Below, one piece after another: positions 1 through 20,490 of a stretch of DNA of 64,000 bases (position 1 is its first letter; every line of letters begins with the position of its first letter). The position numbers were made by a program, and so were the translations under genes. Origin of the DNA: Eleginops maclovinus (lineage: Eukaryota; Chordata; Actinopteri; Perciformes; Eleginopidae); assembly GCF_036324505.1 (NCBI RefSeq), contig NC_086367.1:18402578-18466577 (forward strand), given 5' to 3'. The notes under the pieces were generated by a model that worked only from the letters and a program-made list of their open reading frames with translations, had not been told where the DNA came from and ran no database searches.

Positions 1-863
1 GCAAGCCTCTGAATGTTTTCAAACTGGTTTAACAGCTTTTGAACACATGTGCTCATCCATCATAGTTTGAAGGCTGTTTTGTTATAGAATGTCTCCAAAA
101 CGCAAGAAAACAATTGTTGAATTATTAGTGGGAACACTAGTTTTTAGCTTTTAGAGTAGATTTGGTTCTGCTGAATCTTGCTTAATTGTGCTGTGGCAAA
201 AGATTCTACTAGAGAATTGACACTTTGTAATAATACACAGTAAATATGTGTATGCTCTATTATATTTAGTAACACTTTAAAGAATAATAGGAAAAAAGCA
301 TAGAGCAAGCGAGTCACCACAATGCATAATTAAGTCTATTAACAATAATAATTGCGTGTGATAAATGAAAGAGTAGGACCTTTCACAAGTCATTCAAACT
401 TGTGAAATGTATAGATATCCTACTTTTATCTTAAGTGTATTCAAAGAAGCACATAACAATCCCAAGGGTCTTTGCAGCATGCCATGCCATGGTATCAATC
501 ATCCTTTGGAGGATATAGTTTACAAATCCAATTTCCCCCTTGGGTTCAATTAAGTATTTCTGCTAGTATACTTAAAAGTCAATATTTCAAAAAATGCTTC
601 ATGAGCATTGTTGGCTTTTTGTGATGGAGCCCGAGCTGTACGGCACCACTGAATGACCGCATGTTTGTGCTCAATCACCTACAGTTAAGCATTACGTCTC
701 CTTAACATATTTCCATCTGTTTTTGTGTTGCCTTTGCCCCTCTCCTATTGGCCTGATCCTCTAGGACTCTGTTGACAATCATTGGTCACACAATATTTCA
801 CAAAAAATGTTTCAACATTTTAAAGATTTAATAACGGTTTACTTTTTCTGATGGCTTGTTTAG
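1..863 (+). other. eif5a2: eif5a2 intron, upstream part
   Basis: No exon of an eIF5A gene or any other gene can be read here on either strand. The stretch is AT-rich and ends in a short pyrimidine-containing tract and an AG at 862-863 that acts as acceptor for the next exon. The earlier eif5a2 exons, which would encode the hypusine loop and the first domain, must lie before the window starts. Confidence 0.6.
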
Positions 864-1001
864 TTTTTGGATCTGGATACCGTTGATGGCTACCTGACCC
901 TTATGGAAGAAAATGGAACAACCAGAGAGGACCTCAAACTACAAGAAAATGATGTGGGCAAAGAAATCAAAACCAAGGGTGAAAATGGAGAGAGTTTTGT
1001 G
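864..1001 (+). CDS. eif5a2: eIF5A (probably eIF5A2), penultimate coding exon
   Basis: This exon encodes 46 codons of the C-terminal OB-fold domain of eIF5A, the hypusine-containing factor that binds the ribosome and helps peptide-bond formation at difficult sequences and termination. The reading DGYLTLMEENG...REDLKL...DVGKEI lines up with the family pattern DGYLSL-x-G-x-REDL-x-L-GKEI. The exon is phase 0 at both ends: an AG acceptor at 862-863 and a GTGAGT donor starting at 1002. The hypusine lysine itself is in the first domain, outside the window. The name eif5a2 rather than eif5a rests on its position next to slc7a14 and cldn11. The sequence is more diverged than usual for a vertebrate eIF5A. 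Confidence 0.85.
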
Positions 1002-1768
1002 GTGAGTTTTTGTAGATTGTTAATTTTATTTGTTTCACTGGTAGTGGCTGAACTTTCTGAACAATTATGCAAGTGATGAAATGTCTTTACATATGTTTAT
1101 TTCAAATAGTCAGAGTAAATATCCTTTGCAAGTTGGCTATGTTAACTGATATTAAATGAAACTTTAGCATTGTCCCAGAGCTGTCTCTCGAGTATCAAGG
1201 TGCAGAATCTGCTGGTTTTTGCTTCATGCAGCAACTGTATGCACGCAGCACTGTTTGCTTGGCTTGCCTTTTTTTATATTCTATTTTTATTTTTAGATTA
1301 AACTAAAAGGTACAACGCTGTGACAGTTTACTCGATTGCTGTATCAGATTTCTCTTTATTTAAAGTTCTTGAACACTCTATCTAACCTGAAACAGTTTAA
1401 ACTCACACTAAACCTTTTTTAATTAATGTCTGTTGTAGTTTCGATGAAGACCTTTCCACTAAAACGTGTTTATTGTTGAGGTTGTGACAAACCAAGGTGG
1501 CTAAAATGTTTAAATGTTTTGTCAGAATGACGGTGGACTCCTCATTGCCTAATCTGCAATCATGCTTATCCTCCTTTTTCACTCATTGGTACTGAAGGCC
1601 TCTCTACTATATTTTTATTTACAGCTGATTGACAGTTAATGTGTATTATAGGCAATACCGCATAGTTTGAAGAGTACAAGGTTTAACTTAAAAATGTTTT
1701 CAGCAGAAAAGCATTTAGAGTTGCTTTCTGAAGTTCCCTGATCTTATTTTATTCTCCTCCCTCTTCAG
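1002..1768 (+). other. eif5a2: last coding intron of eif5a2
   Basis: This intron runs from a GTGAGT donor to a CCTCCCTCTTCAG acceptor. Only AT-rich intronic sequence is visible, with no repeat or other gene. Confidence 0.8.
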
Positions 1769-1828
1769 GTCACTGTGCTGAAAGCTTGCGGGGAAGAACA
1801 AGTCGTTGCCACTAAAGTCTTGAATTAA
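1769..1828 (+). CDS. eif5a2: eIF5A (probably eIF5A2), terminal coding exon
   Basis: The exon begins right after CTCTTCAG and continues in phase 0 from the previous exon as VTVLKACGEEQVVATKVLN followed by TAA. It corresponds to the last beta strands of the eIF5A OB fold (typical family ending: VTVL-x-A-x-EE-x-AVA-x-K). Here AVAIK is replaced by VVATK and the protein ends in Leu-Asn. The join is confirmed by phase, splice sites and family pattern. Transcript evidence would be needed to exclude a diverged retained copy. Confidence 0.85.
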   Translation, partial: VTVLKACGEEQVVATKVLN

Positions 1829-3352
1829 CGCGTCCTGGACACTGCTGGAGACCTCGCACCCCTAATCTCCAGTTTGATTTTGAAGCCTCACCAAAGCTAC
1901 GGGCCTTGTCTCCATATCACAACTAGTTCTCCCAACGGGAAACTGAAATCTGGAGACTGGACTGGAGCAGCTTTTTCAACTTTACCTTGGGGTCCAAGCT
2001 GACTGGCATTATGTTTAATCAATGAAATTATCCGCCTGTAGCCACCCACTCTGCACTGGCTAACCATTATATTCCAGGAATTCCTATCAACATTCCAGTA
2101 CTTAATTATTTTTTTGCTTATGGGACCCTTTTTTCTGTTTCGCATTACTTTTTAATTCCCTCTTTCTTTTCCTGAATGGAATGTGGAGATATTGAGTTGG
2201 CTGTGAGCATGTAATTTAGAGCTTGTTTACAGATGAGACACCTTGCTTTCTCACCTTAGATGTTTTGTGACTCTGCGGGCTGACTTGGCACCTCAAGCGA
2301 TTTCCAGCTCTTGTTGGTTGAACTCAATTGATGGCTGGAATATTCTGTCTTTGACAATTAAACATATGCATGCACACAATTTGACTCGTATACACATAGC
2401 AGCTATGAATAATGTAAAGCGCAACATCTTTTTCTCATCTCTGCTCGACTACAAAATAATCCCAAGATTTCTCCTGCATCTTGCCAGGTCTAAACAGGAC
2501 TGGTCTTTTGTAGCAGTGAACTCTGGTGTTGTTGGGTGCGGTGATTCTCTTTTCTTCTATGCGATGAAACTTTTTTCTTTCACATGAGGCCTTTCCGAGC
2601 TTACACATGTATAGAAATTGATTTTGCAAGAACAAAACACTGAAAACATTTACTATTAGCAACATACTGCTAAAGCAAATCTTCGCACACAATATTGGAA
2701 ATAAGAAACCATATTTCAAATTAATAGGATGTAGCCAAATCAAGATGGTATTTCTGCTGTAATTCTTTTTGTTTTGGGGAAACATTGGTACCCAAAACAT
2801 AATGTAATACTCGCAGAACATATTGTACACAACATGAAAACAATGACTGTTACCATTGGGCTGTATTTTGTTTTGCGGGTGAGGGAAAGCAGTTATAGAA
2901 AGAACATTTGGGAGTTGTAGGTCTGTTTGCAGTTGAACAGGATTTTTAAGCATTTTGTGCAGAGCTCACATTCTGTACGGAGTGTGTCTCAATTATTTTT
3001 TTGAAATAAAAATACCAATATGCTGAATGGTTTTCTATATTTACATCAACAGTCAAAAGCTGTCATTTGGGTTGCTTTAGATACTGTGTTTACATGCAGG
3101 TAGTTGGGTATCCTCTATTTCCTTCCCTACATTTACAAACTACCATAATTAAGGCCTGATTCTAGTGAAGATTTTTTAAAATATATATATACACCGGAAA
3201 TTCAGCTCTGGAAATGACTGGCCTTTTTTCTGATTTGTTTGATTTAGTCACTAGCGATATTTTTTCTATTTCTAGGTTTTGGTCCTGGTCTTTGTAAAAA
3301 CCTATTTAGAAACTCTTATCTGAATATACACGTTCAAGAAATCCAGTTTCTG

Positions 3353-3366
3353 CCAGAAGGTGGCAA
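3353..3366 (+). promoter_or_regulatory. CTCF-like motif
   Basis: CCAGAAGGTGGCA fits the CTCF core CCASYAGRKGGCRS at nearly all positions, in + orientation. It lies in the predicted eif5a2 3' UTR. Motif match only. Confidence 0.35.
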
Positions 3367-3956
3367 TACCCGGATCAGTTTAATGGATGCAAACACGGTG
3401 CACTAAATGATATAACATTTGGAAGATGTTCTGTGCAGCTTTCATGTTCTTCGTACAACAGCAGCTAGTCTGACTTAATATTGTTTTACTTATATTAAGA
3501 CAAGTCCAAGACCAAAGTCTGAATATTTTGTTTTTTCATGATTCTATATGGATTTGGGTTCTCTACATTACGAATTTGTTCTGTGTATTCTTTCCCTTGA
3601 ATATGTCCAGAGCTTTGGCTTCCAACTCTTGCCATTTCTTTTTTGACCACCTACTTTTACTTATGGCACGCAGCAGCTCAACAATAGTACCTTTGAACTG
3701 CAAAGGTGGAAGCTACTAGATTAATGTAATATTGACTCGAGCTGTAAGAAAATAAATTTGACTCGGTGTATATCGTAAGACGTACAGTGTATATCACTCG
3801 AAGAACCTGCTTGTCTTCTCAAGCACATACAGTAATTCCTCTCGACTGCAGGCTGTAGCACCTCACCTAGATTTTTTCCTTTTATCTAGCCCTCAGACGG
3901 TGTGCAAAAGTAACATGTTATATGCAAATTGCAGGAAATGGTGACTTGGGGTATTA

Positions 3957-3962
3957 AATAAA
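3957..3962 (+). terminator. eif5a2: candidate distal poly(A) signal of eif5a2
   Basis: Canonical AATAAA hexamer followed by a T/G-rich stretch, about 2.1 kb after the stop codon. An alternative proximal hexamer is at 3005-3010. Confidence 0.4.
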
Positions 3963-3985
3963 GCTTTGTAAAAGTTGGTAGCAGT

Positions 3986-4795
3986 ATTAACTTCTGATTC
4001 CTTTTGAGAAAAATGTTTAGGGAGATGTCCTTTCCTTTGTTATTAGATTCAAACTGCTAGAAGTACAAACCCAAATGATTGAGGGAAGTGTCATATCAGA
4101 TTTCCGAAGTGATAAGAAACATTTGTGAACGGTATCCAAAGTGAGGATAGTAAAATACAATTGTCTCATATCTGTACTAATCCGGTATTGGACAATTGTT
4201 TAATGCACCCTAACCAATTTTCTCTTATGCCAAATCATACATTGTTTTTTAACTATTATTTGACCATTCTTAGGGGAAGTCTGACCATGAGCCTTTTCTA
4301 ATACATAAACATGCATAGGCTCCTTCATTCTATCGATACTGTCTTCAAAATCACAACTTTTTGTGTTTTGTAATGGCAAAATAAAGATTATACAGCTGTT
4401 ACTGTTTTCTCCCATTTTATCCAAAGTTATAAATGGCTCAATGTAACACACAAAACCAATAATATTTTTAGTTGTGGACAATATAACTTGACCATTGAGG
4501 TCAAGATGAGGTAACAGTGAACATGTGAACAAATTTCCCATCAAAATCAGTGAGGGTAACTTGGTGTTGACCTTAAATTGTGTTGATATCAACGTTTTTA
4601 CAAACAGATGGACACAAAGAAAAGACACTATAAAATAACATACCGCTTTACAATGGACACTTTGGATTAAAAAAAAATGTAAGGTATGAAAAATAATTCA
4701 CAATGAATATTCAACTCAAAATATAAAGTTCCATGACTGACTTCAATGAACACAAAATTCCTCTGTTTCTACGGCATTTTTACAATTTAAGGTCA
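3986..4795. other. intergenic DNA with no recognised content
   Basis: AT-rich sequence downstream of eif5a2. The longest open frames show no domain, codon pattern or splice structure that I recognise. Confidence 0.5.
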
Positions 4796-4819
4796 GTAGC
4801 TGGACATGGCCGTGTTTTA

Positions 4820-5340
4820 TCAGTGACGTATTTGGCTTGTTGGATTATTGACGCATGCGCAAAGAGAGGGTGTCACAGTGGATGACAACCGTTACCCTGC
4901 TGCAGTTTGATAGGCTAAGTGCCAAGTAGCCAGTTTGAGTAGCTCATTCTCAGGCCTATTCCTTCTATAAATATAGACTAAACTCAAGATGAAAGATGTG
5001 ACTTATTTTCTACAGGTTTTAGGAAAGAAATAAAAATCCCGAGTTATGTTCCCACCAACTTGTTTTGTTATAAACCAAACTGCTGGTAAAATGAATAAGA
5101 TGTAACGTGCACGGTTCAGCAATGTTAGCTAGCTTGTCAGGAAATACATAATTAAATAAGATACCCGTTAAAGGACATACTTTCAGGATGCCAAGCATCT
5201 TCTAGGAGGGGATTACCAAACATGAAAGCAGCAAGACAACGCGGTGAAACTAAGCAAACATCGCTAACGTTACCGACCTGACATTGAATATTGGGGAAAT
5301 AAGTGGAAAGTACAACAGCACGTTGAGGAGAACAGGTATG
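4820..5340 (+). promoter_or_regulatory. promoter-like patch with possible unassigned first exon
   Basis: Within about 500 bases there is a TGACGTA CRE/ATF half site (4824-4830), an NRF1-like ACGCATGCGC (4851-4860), a TATAAATA box (4966-4973) and a strong splice-donor-like GTATGT at 5336 preceded by ACAG. Together these look like a promoter and a first exon of a transcript on the + strand. No protein can be recognised in the putative exon, so a non-coding RNA, an unrecognised 5' exon or chance are all possible. Confidence 0.25.
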
Positions 5341-5713
5341 TGCTCAACTATGTTTGTCACCTGTGCAAAACTGTGGGAAATGTTTAACAGCAGTACTGTT
5401 TCCCCCCACCTGTCAACGCCACTGTTTTTGACTAGGCTACTTCCTTTGGATTGCTGCTAGATTTCGAGCTGTCTGGCCTCAACCAATTTCAGACTGAAGA
5501 TATAGAAATATTAAGAACCAGTTATCAACTAAGACAGTCAGACTTCCAGATTCGCGATGACCATTTAGTGAATATATTTGTGTACCTAAGGTTGTATTAC
5601 CAAAATAAAGCCTATCCAGTTTAATCTCAATATGGTGGAGCATAGTAGGTTGCAGACTCTGCGTTGAAACCAATGTAGCTGACATTGTAGATCGATGCAA
5701 TACTGTTAAATGA

Positions 5714-5727
5714 TCAGTAGATGGCAG
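5714..5727 (+). promoter_or_regulatory. CTCF-like motif
   Basis: TCAGTAGATGGCAG matches 13 of 14 positions of the CTCF core consensus in + orientation, 22 bases before the (TCTG)n tract. Motif match only. Confidence 0.35.
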
Positions 5728-5748
5728 TGCAGCACCACGTTAATGAGG

Positions 5749-7211
<1,463 letters not shown>

Positions 7212-7213
7212 TA

Positions 7214-7675
7214 CAGATGTGGACAAAATTGCTGGTACCCTTGCGTTAAAGAAAGAAAAACCCACAATGGTCACTGAAATAACTTGAAACTGACAGAAGT
7301 AATAATGAATAAAAATGTGTTGAAAAATAACGAATGAAAATCAGACATTGCTTTTGAATTGTGGTTCAACAGAATCATTATAAAAAACTAAATAATGAAA
7401 CTGGCCTGGACAAAAATGATGGTACCCCTAGAAAAGACTGAAAATAATTTGATGTTAAACTAAGGTGTGTCCTGTAATTAGCATCACAGGTGTCTTCAGA
7501 CTTGTAATCAGTCAGGCTGCCTATTTAAAGGGTGAAAAGTAGGACGCTGTGCTGTTTAGTATCATAGTGTGTACCACACTGAACATGGAGCACAGGAAGC
7601 TAAGGAGAGAGTTGTGGACCATTGTGGGTTTTTCTTTCTTTACCGGAAGGGTACCAACAATTTTGTCCACGTCTG
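7214..7675. mobile_element. internally deleted Tc1/mariner element (MITE-like)
   Basis: Two terminal inverted repeats of about 58 bases (7214-7271 and 7618-7675) match at 54 of 58 positions. Each begins CAGA-GTGGACAAAATTG and contains GGTACCCTT. A TA dinucleotide flanks each end (7212-7213, 7676-7677), as expected for Tc1 insertion. A second copy of the TIR core, GGACAAAAATGATGGTACC, lies at about 7408-7426, consistent with the IR/DR layout of inner transposase-binding sites. The interior (about 345 bases) has no transposase frame, so the element is non-autonomous. Confidence 0.9.
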
Positions 7676-7677
7676 TA

Positions 7678-11445
<3,768 letters not shown>

Positions 11446-11555
11446 AGCTATAATCACCTTTGACGTTCCTATTTTTTTGCACATGTGTTGTCACTATTAA
11501 GACCATGTGTGGTACAAAGGAGTCACAAATACAACTCTCAGACAAATGTTATTAC

Positions 11556-11890
11556 TTTCAGGATAATATTCGTTGGACCGCCTTTAGCTTTAATTGGATG
11601 CTCGGGTTCAGGTCTGGACTCTGGTGGCCAATCCATGTGCGAAAATGATGTCTCCGTCTCCCTGAACCGCTCTTTAACAATTTGAGCCCGATGGATCCTG
11701 GTATTGTCATCTTGGAACATGCCCGTGCCATCAGGGAAGAAAAAAACCATTGTTGGAATAACCTGGTCATTCAGTTTATTCAGGTAGTCAGCTGACCTCA
11801 TCCTTTGGGCACATAACGTTGCTGAACCTAGACCAGACCTACTGCAGCAACCCCAGATCATAGCACTGCCCCCGACAGGCTTGTGACCGG
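11556..11890 (-). pseudogene. Tc1-like transposase fragment, deleted and frameshifted
   Basis: The - strand reads [16 protein letters not shown], then [32 protein letters not shown] and SFSHMDWPP. These are hallmark segments of the catalytic domain of fish Tc1 transposases (DDE superfamily), including the second acidic residue in the DDN region. A frame change occurs in the DWPPQSPDLNP segment. Right after it the sequence jumps to the family's extreme C-terminal IKAKGGPT, so about 60 residues including the third catalytic acidic residue (normally in the NPIEN region) are missing. The N-terminal DNA-binding half and both TIRs are also missing. It is a dead relic. Confidence 0.92.
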
Positions 11891-11945
11891 GCAGTGTAGC
11901 AGGTTCAAAAGGTGATTTATGATGATGGACATGCAGTGTAGTTAC

Positions 11946-14402
<2,457 letters not shown>

Positions 14403-14604
14403 AGCAGCTTGCTTACATACAGATTGTTGCTCTTTGCGTGCTCTGAATAAGGTGGAAATTACACCTTGATTGGAAAGCTGCACTCTGCCCCCCCTCTATT
14501 GTTAAGCTGCCAATCTGTCTGCATCCAATAATAAACATCAGTCCGTGTGTTCCTCTGTGTGAACTGGGGGTCACTACGCTGCCTCTAATTCTCTGTTCAA
14601 TAAT

Positions 14605-14606
<2 letters not shown>

Positions 14607-14700
<94 letters not shown>
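14607..14700. repeat. (AC)47 microsatellite
   Basis: 94 bases of uninterrupted AC, 207 bases after the TG array and in opposite orientation. Confidence 0.98.
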
Positions 14701-14702
<2 letters not shown>

Positions 14703-15195
14703 ACAGAGGCAGGTCAGGGTTCTGATGACGTATTTGACACTTTGCCTTTTTCCCAGCGTTCTGGAAAGCTACAGACGCGGGAACAGAGCCTGCTGATTAA
14801 ACCTCATTCATCTGAACCATTTGATACTGTGTCTTCCTCTGTCCTTCAGGGCGCGTGATGTTGTTCTGAAACAGTGGTTGACTGGAACCAAAAGTCAAGG
14901 AGAATGTCTGTGCAGTGGGAAAAAAAAGCGTTCATATTTTCCTCCTGGAAGCAGAAGACCTTGTAAATCTGGATAATCCTTACGTTAGTCCTGGTTGATT
15001 TGGGAACTCCTGTGGTTACATATTCAGTGATCCAGAGTTTTTTTGTTTTGCTCCAACAATGTGTGGATTCATACAAAAAGAATCCCTCTGAGACATTATG
15101 TTTGACCCACTAGAGGTGGATGGCGTTGTTGGTTTATACAGAGATCCATCCCTCTGTCTGGATTCGCCTCTTATTTTGCTTTGTTTGGGATGTTT
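14701..15195. other. intergenic DNA with no recognised content
   Basis: No gene or repeat that I can identify. Confidence 0.5.
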
Positions 15196-15199
15196 TCGG

Positions 15200-15662
15200 C
15201 AGAGGTGGAAGAAGTACTCAGATCTTGAGTGTAGGAATACTCTGCTACAAGTAAACGTCCGGCTATCAAAAGGTTACTTAAGTTCAAGTACAAAAGTATC
15301 TGCTTCAAAATATACTTAAAAATACCAAAAGTAAAAGTACTCATTATGCAGATTTCAGAATAATATATATTATATGTTGTGATTAAAATGATCGATCATT
15401 AGAGTGTTAGCAAAGCTGGTAACGGTGCAGTTTCAATGACTTCGTATACAGCATAGTTTATGAATTTACTCCAGGTGTAATCAAAGTATAATTTCATCAT
15501 TAATCCAAATCTGTAAAGTAACTAAATATATTAAATAAATGGAGTGGAGAAAAAGAACACAATTTACCTCTGAGTTGTGGTGGACTAGAAGAACATTGAA
15601 ATGATCAAGTAAAGTACAAGTATCAAAAAACTGTACCTACAGTACTTATTACACCATTGGTT
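15200..15662 (+). mobile_element. hAT-like non-autonomous DNA transposon (teleost 'AAGTACTTAAGTA' family)
   Basis: It begins AGAGGTGGAAGAAGTACTCA and is rich in AAGTAAAAGTAC and ACTTAAGT motifs. It closes with AAGTAAAGTACAAGTA and a TGTAC...AGTACTTA segment that is a diverged inverted copy of the start. This matches a high-copy teleost element that I recall as hAT-like. There is no transposase. Further copies in this window are at 35745-36215 and, in reverse, 63605-64000. Confidence 0.75.
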
Positions 15663-17036
<1,374 letters not shown>

Positions 17037-17123
17037 CTTAACATGCTCACTATGAACACATCACTCAAATCCAAAACATGTTGTCACTACTGTGTATGGG
17101 GCACAGATGAGAGTAGATCACAT

Positions 17124-17140
17124 ACACACACACACACACG

Positions 17141-17185
<45 letters not shown>
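17124..17185. repeat. (CA)n microsatellite with CGTA interruption
   Basis: CA array broken once by CGTATA at about 17139-17144. Confidence 0.97.
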
Positions 17186-17187
<2 letters not shown>

Positions 17188-19595
17188 GTTGCCGGTTAGA
17201 TCATATGATCCACTAGTGGTCCTGCTTACCTTGGCCCCTGTGTCTCTTTTCCTTGTTATCCCTCCCTCCATCCCTTTCACTTTGTTTTCCATCTCTCAGT
17301 CCATCCTGTCTCCTTACCCAAGCGTCTGGCTGTCTTCTCATATGCGATCAAAGGCTGAGCCCCTCCCTGTGCACACTCATTTTCATCATACCACAACACT
17401 ATGTGCAGTCCTCCCCAAACTCCCTGTCTGTCTCACACACACAAACACACAGCACACGCAAATATCCTTAATTTGAAATGCTCTTTAGGTCAATTCTGTG
17501 AGTTTTTCAGTTATTTGCATACCAATTATTTGTTATTAAATGCACTCATATACACACACAGTTAGTGGGGAGGTCTGGTCTGAGACGTAGGGGTCATAGG
17601 TGGTCCAAATCTATATCTTGTTTTTATCAGCAGACAGTCTGATGACTCCTTGGAAACTGAAGACTGTCTACCATCGTTTCCCTCAAATTCTTCTCTGCAG
17701 TTAGCCCTGGGCTTAAACCAACCTCTGGCTTGCTCTATAAAAACAGAACCTTTTTGGCTATTTAAATCCTCACCATCTGCTCTGCAATCCCTTCAAATCT
17801 TCCAGACTTTTCATCCCTCACAATCCGCTCTCACTCAGTCATACCTATAATAGTGTATCGATTAAATAAAAGTTGTTTACTACGGAGACCACGGCAGCTG
17901 TGTTCATTTAAATGTGGATTGCACAATATACTGCAGTAGTGTTGATGCTGATGGATTTCCTCCCAGCACTGCAACTCCCAAATATACAGTTGGTTTGATG
18001 GGTCACATTACTGGTGCAACAGTTTCACTTTTAGTGAAAACAAAAACGGCAAGGTGCAAGGCACAACGTCTGAGCTATTTTTCCTTTACTGAATTCCAGC
18101 GTTTACTGAAGACTGCATACATCATTTGTGACAGTTGATTTTTTTTTCAAATGTATCACATGTCTTGTGCCCGTGAAACAGGTCATTTGTTTTGTTATAA
18201 ATTCACTTAGACCTTCCACACAGTCTTTTTTTGTTTTCCTTCTGAGCTTTATAGCCCTATCCATTTAAAAAAAAAAAGATTTACAGCCTGCAAGTTTACT
18301 GTGTGGATTGAGTCTTTTTGCACTTTTGTCAATTTCAGTCGCAAACAGGCTTTTTTTTGGGGTGAAAAAGCTCTAAACCCTACTGCCTACTATCCTCCCA
18401 GCTCTAAATATCAGACAGACTAAGTAAGAGACTCCCTCGTGGAGCAGTAGGCAACCAAAAAGACAAATACTTTTCTTCAAAAATGGGAAGGGACCAAAAT
18501 AACATCTGATCATTACCTAGAAATATTATAGGTTTGCTACAATAAATAGGCAATATTAAATGTTTCTGAAATGGGACTTGTATTTAATAAGCAATCTTAT
18601 ATTTAAGCAATTATTTGCCATTAGACATACACTAAAATTCTCGCATATAACATGCCCTTGTGTGTGCTTATCCAGAAACTGTCTTTAGTACAATGTTCAT
18701 TGTGGGGTTTTTGGTGGGGGGGCTGCAGAGTCTTATTTCATCCCAGCAAGAGAAATACTGCCTTTCCATCCCCAGTTTAAATAAACCAACCTTTTTAATC
18801 GGACAGGGAAATCTCCGCGGTGAGGCAGGCAGGTATTTGCACATTCAGCACTGAGTCTGAGAACCATGCCGTTCACCATTATGATCACCGCACACACAAT
18901 CAAACACATGTACAGCATTTACACACCCTAATGAAACAAATGGTGTATGGTTAAACTTACACACACCAGCTTCCACTATACAGTACATCTCAGTGCTGAG
19001 CTTTTGTTCTGCAAGTCTCCGTTTAGATTACGGCTTGTAGAAAATACACTGTTCTGGATTCCCTTACGAGGTCTTACCACAGAAGGTATTATTTAGCCAA
19101 CGGTTTTGACTTAATGCAGTCAATTATTTTAGGATTCTGATAAGAAATCATGAGCTCCAGGCCTTTGCTGTACTTTAATAAGGTCCCATTGTCTTAATGT
19201 GTGTGGTTGTGTGTCTGAGGAATCTAGCACTGAGCTAACTGAAAGCATCTTAGCTCAAGAGTGTTTGCCTGTATTTGATTGGTCCATTTTTACGAGTTTA
19301 AGTGTGTATTTTCATCTGAGAGAGTGTAAATATTTATGGAGACTAATGTGTATTAGTGTTGGTGTATTACATATGTATGTGTGGGTTTATATTAACATGA
19401 AGAGTGTGTGCGTTGGCAGTGTGTGTGCTAGCCTGGCCCCAGTGGGTTTGAGATGTGTATCTGGCAGCTGCTTGGTCCGGCATCTGAAGGATCAGAAATA
19501 GAACTGTTATTCTAGAAAATGGTAAACGTGAGATACAGTTTCACACAAACACACACCTACACACCATTGTACTGTACTTACACAATTGTACCGTG

Positions 19596-19597
<2 letters not shown>
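17186..19597. other. intergenic DNA with no recognised gene
   Basis: Open frames are short and none matches a known family. Small CA clusters occur at about 17436-17459 and 17552-17561. Confidence 0.5.

Positions 19598-19655
<58 letters not shown>
19598..19655. repeat. (CA)29 microsatellite
   Basis: Uninterrupted CA array. Confidence 0.98.
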
Positions 19656-19657
<2 letters not shown>

Positions 19658-20116
19658 CCGTCAGTTGCTTCTGTTGCAGGCTATTCCCCTTTCTCGAAAC
19701 GTTCCTCTATCTGCGTTGACCTTTCATCAAAGAGGTCAGGATAGATCTCAGGGGATGTACTCTACTGGCTGGTTTTTCCTTGAATTGTTGACTTAGAAAC
19801 AGTAATTGGTCAGAATTTAGCTTCATGGAGGCATTTCATAGCAAGGTATTCACCGCAGATATTTCTGACTTGGAAGCTTGGGGGATTTTGCTCCCCAATA
19901 TGTTGGCTTAATTCCCGCCTCAGGCTGTTCAAAGGAGGAATGTACATGGAATATCTGAGCACTCACAATCACTTTATTAAAGGTGTGTGTGGAGTGTGTT
20001 GTTAGTACTATGACCTAAATCTTATTGTTTGTTATCAAAGATAAATGTCAGTCAGGAAATATTATTTTTATCTTTCATTCCTGCGAAAATCCAAAAGCAA
20101 CAATATTTGAGTGCAC

Positions 20117-20118
<2 letters not shown>

Positions 20119-20196
<78 letters not shown>
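20119..20196. repeat. (AC)39 microsatellite
   Basis: Uninterrupted AC array followed by degenerate CA-rich sequence to about 20225. Confidence 0.98.
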
Positions 20197-20197
<1 letters not shown>

Positions 20198-20360
20198 AGA
20201 CACACACGTTGGCACAAACACACACTGGGCTGCAAGTCATGTCTCAATCAATGTAAGCTGATCTTTGTCATCTGGTTTTGGTTTTAGATGGAGCCCATTT
20301 CAGGACTGATTTGATCTAAGTTCACCCTGTGGTGTTTCTGTTCTTCCAGGGCCTATATGA

Positions 20361-20490
<130 letters not shown>

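Larger units (their letters stand above)
1829..3985 (+). other. eif5a2: probable 3' UTR of eif5a2
   Basis: No ORF resembling a gene follows the TAA. AATAAA hexamers lie at 3005-3010 and 3957-3962. The second is followed by T/G-rich sequence and is the better candidate for the distal cleavage site. A long 3' UTR is usual for mammalian EIF5A2, but the end point here is inferred. Confidence 0.45.
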
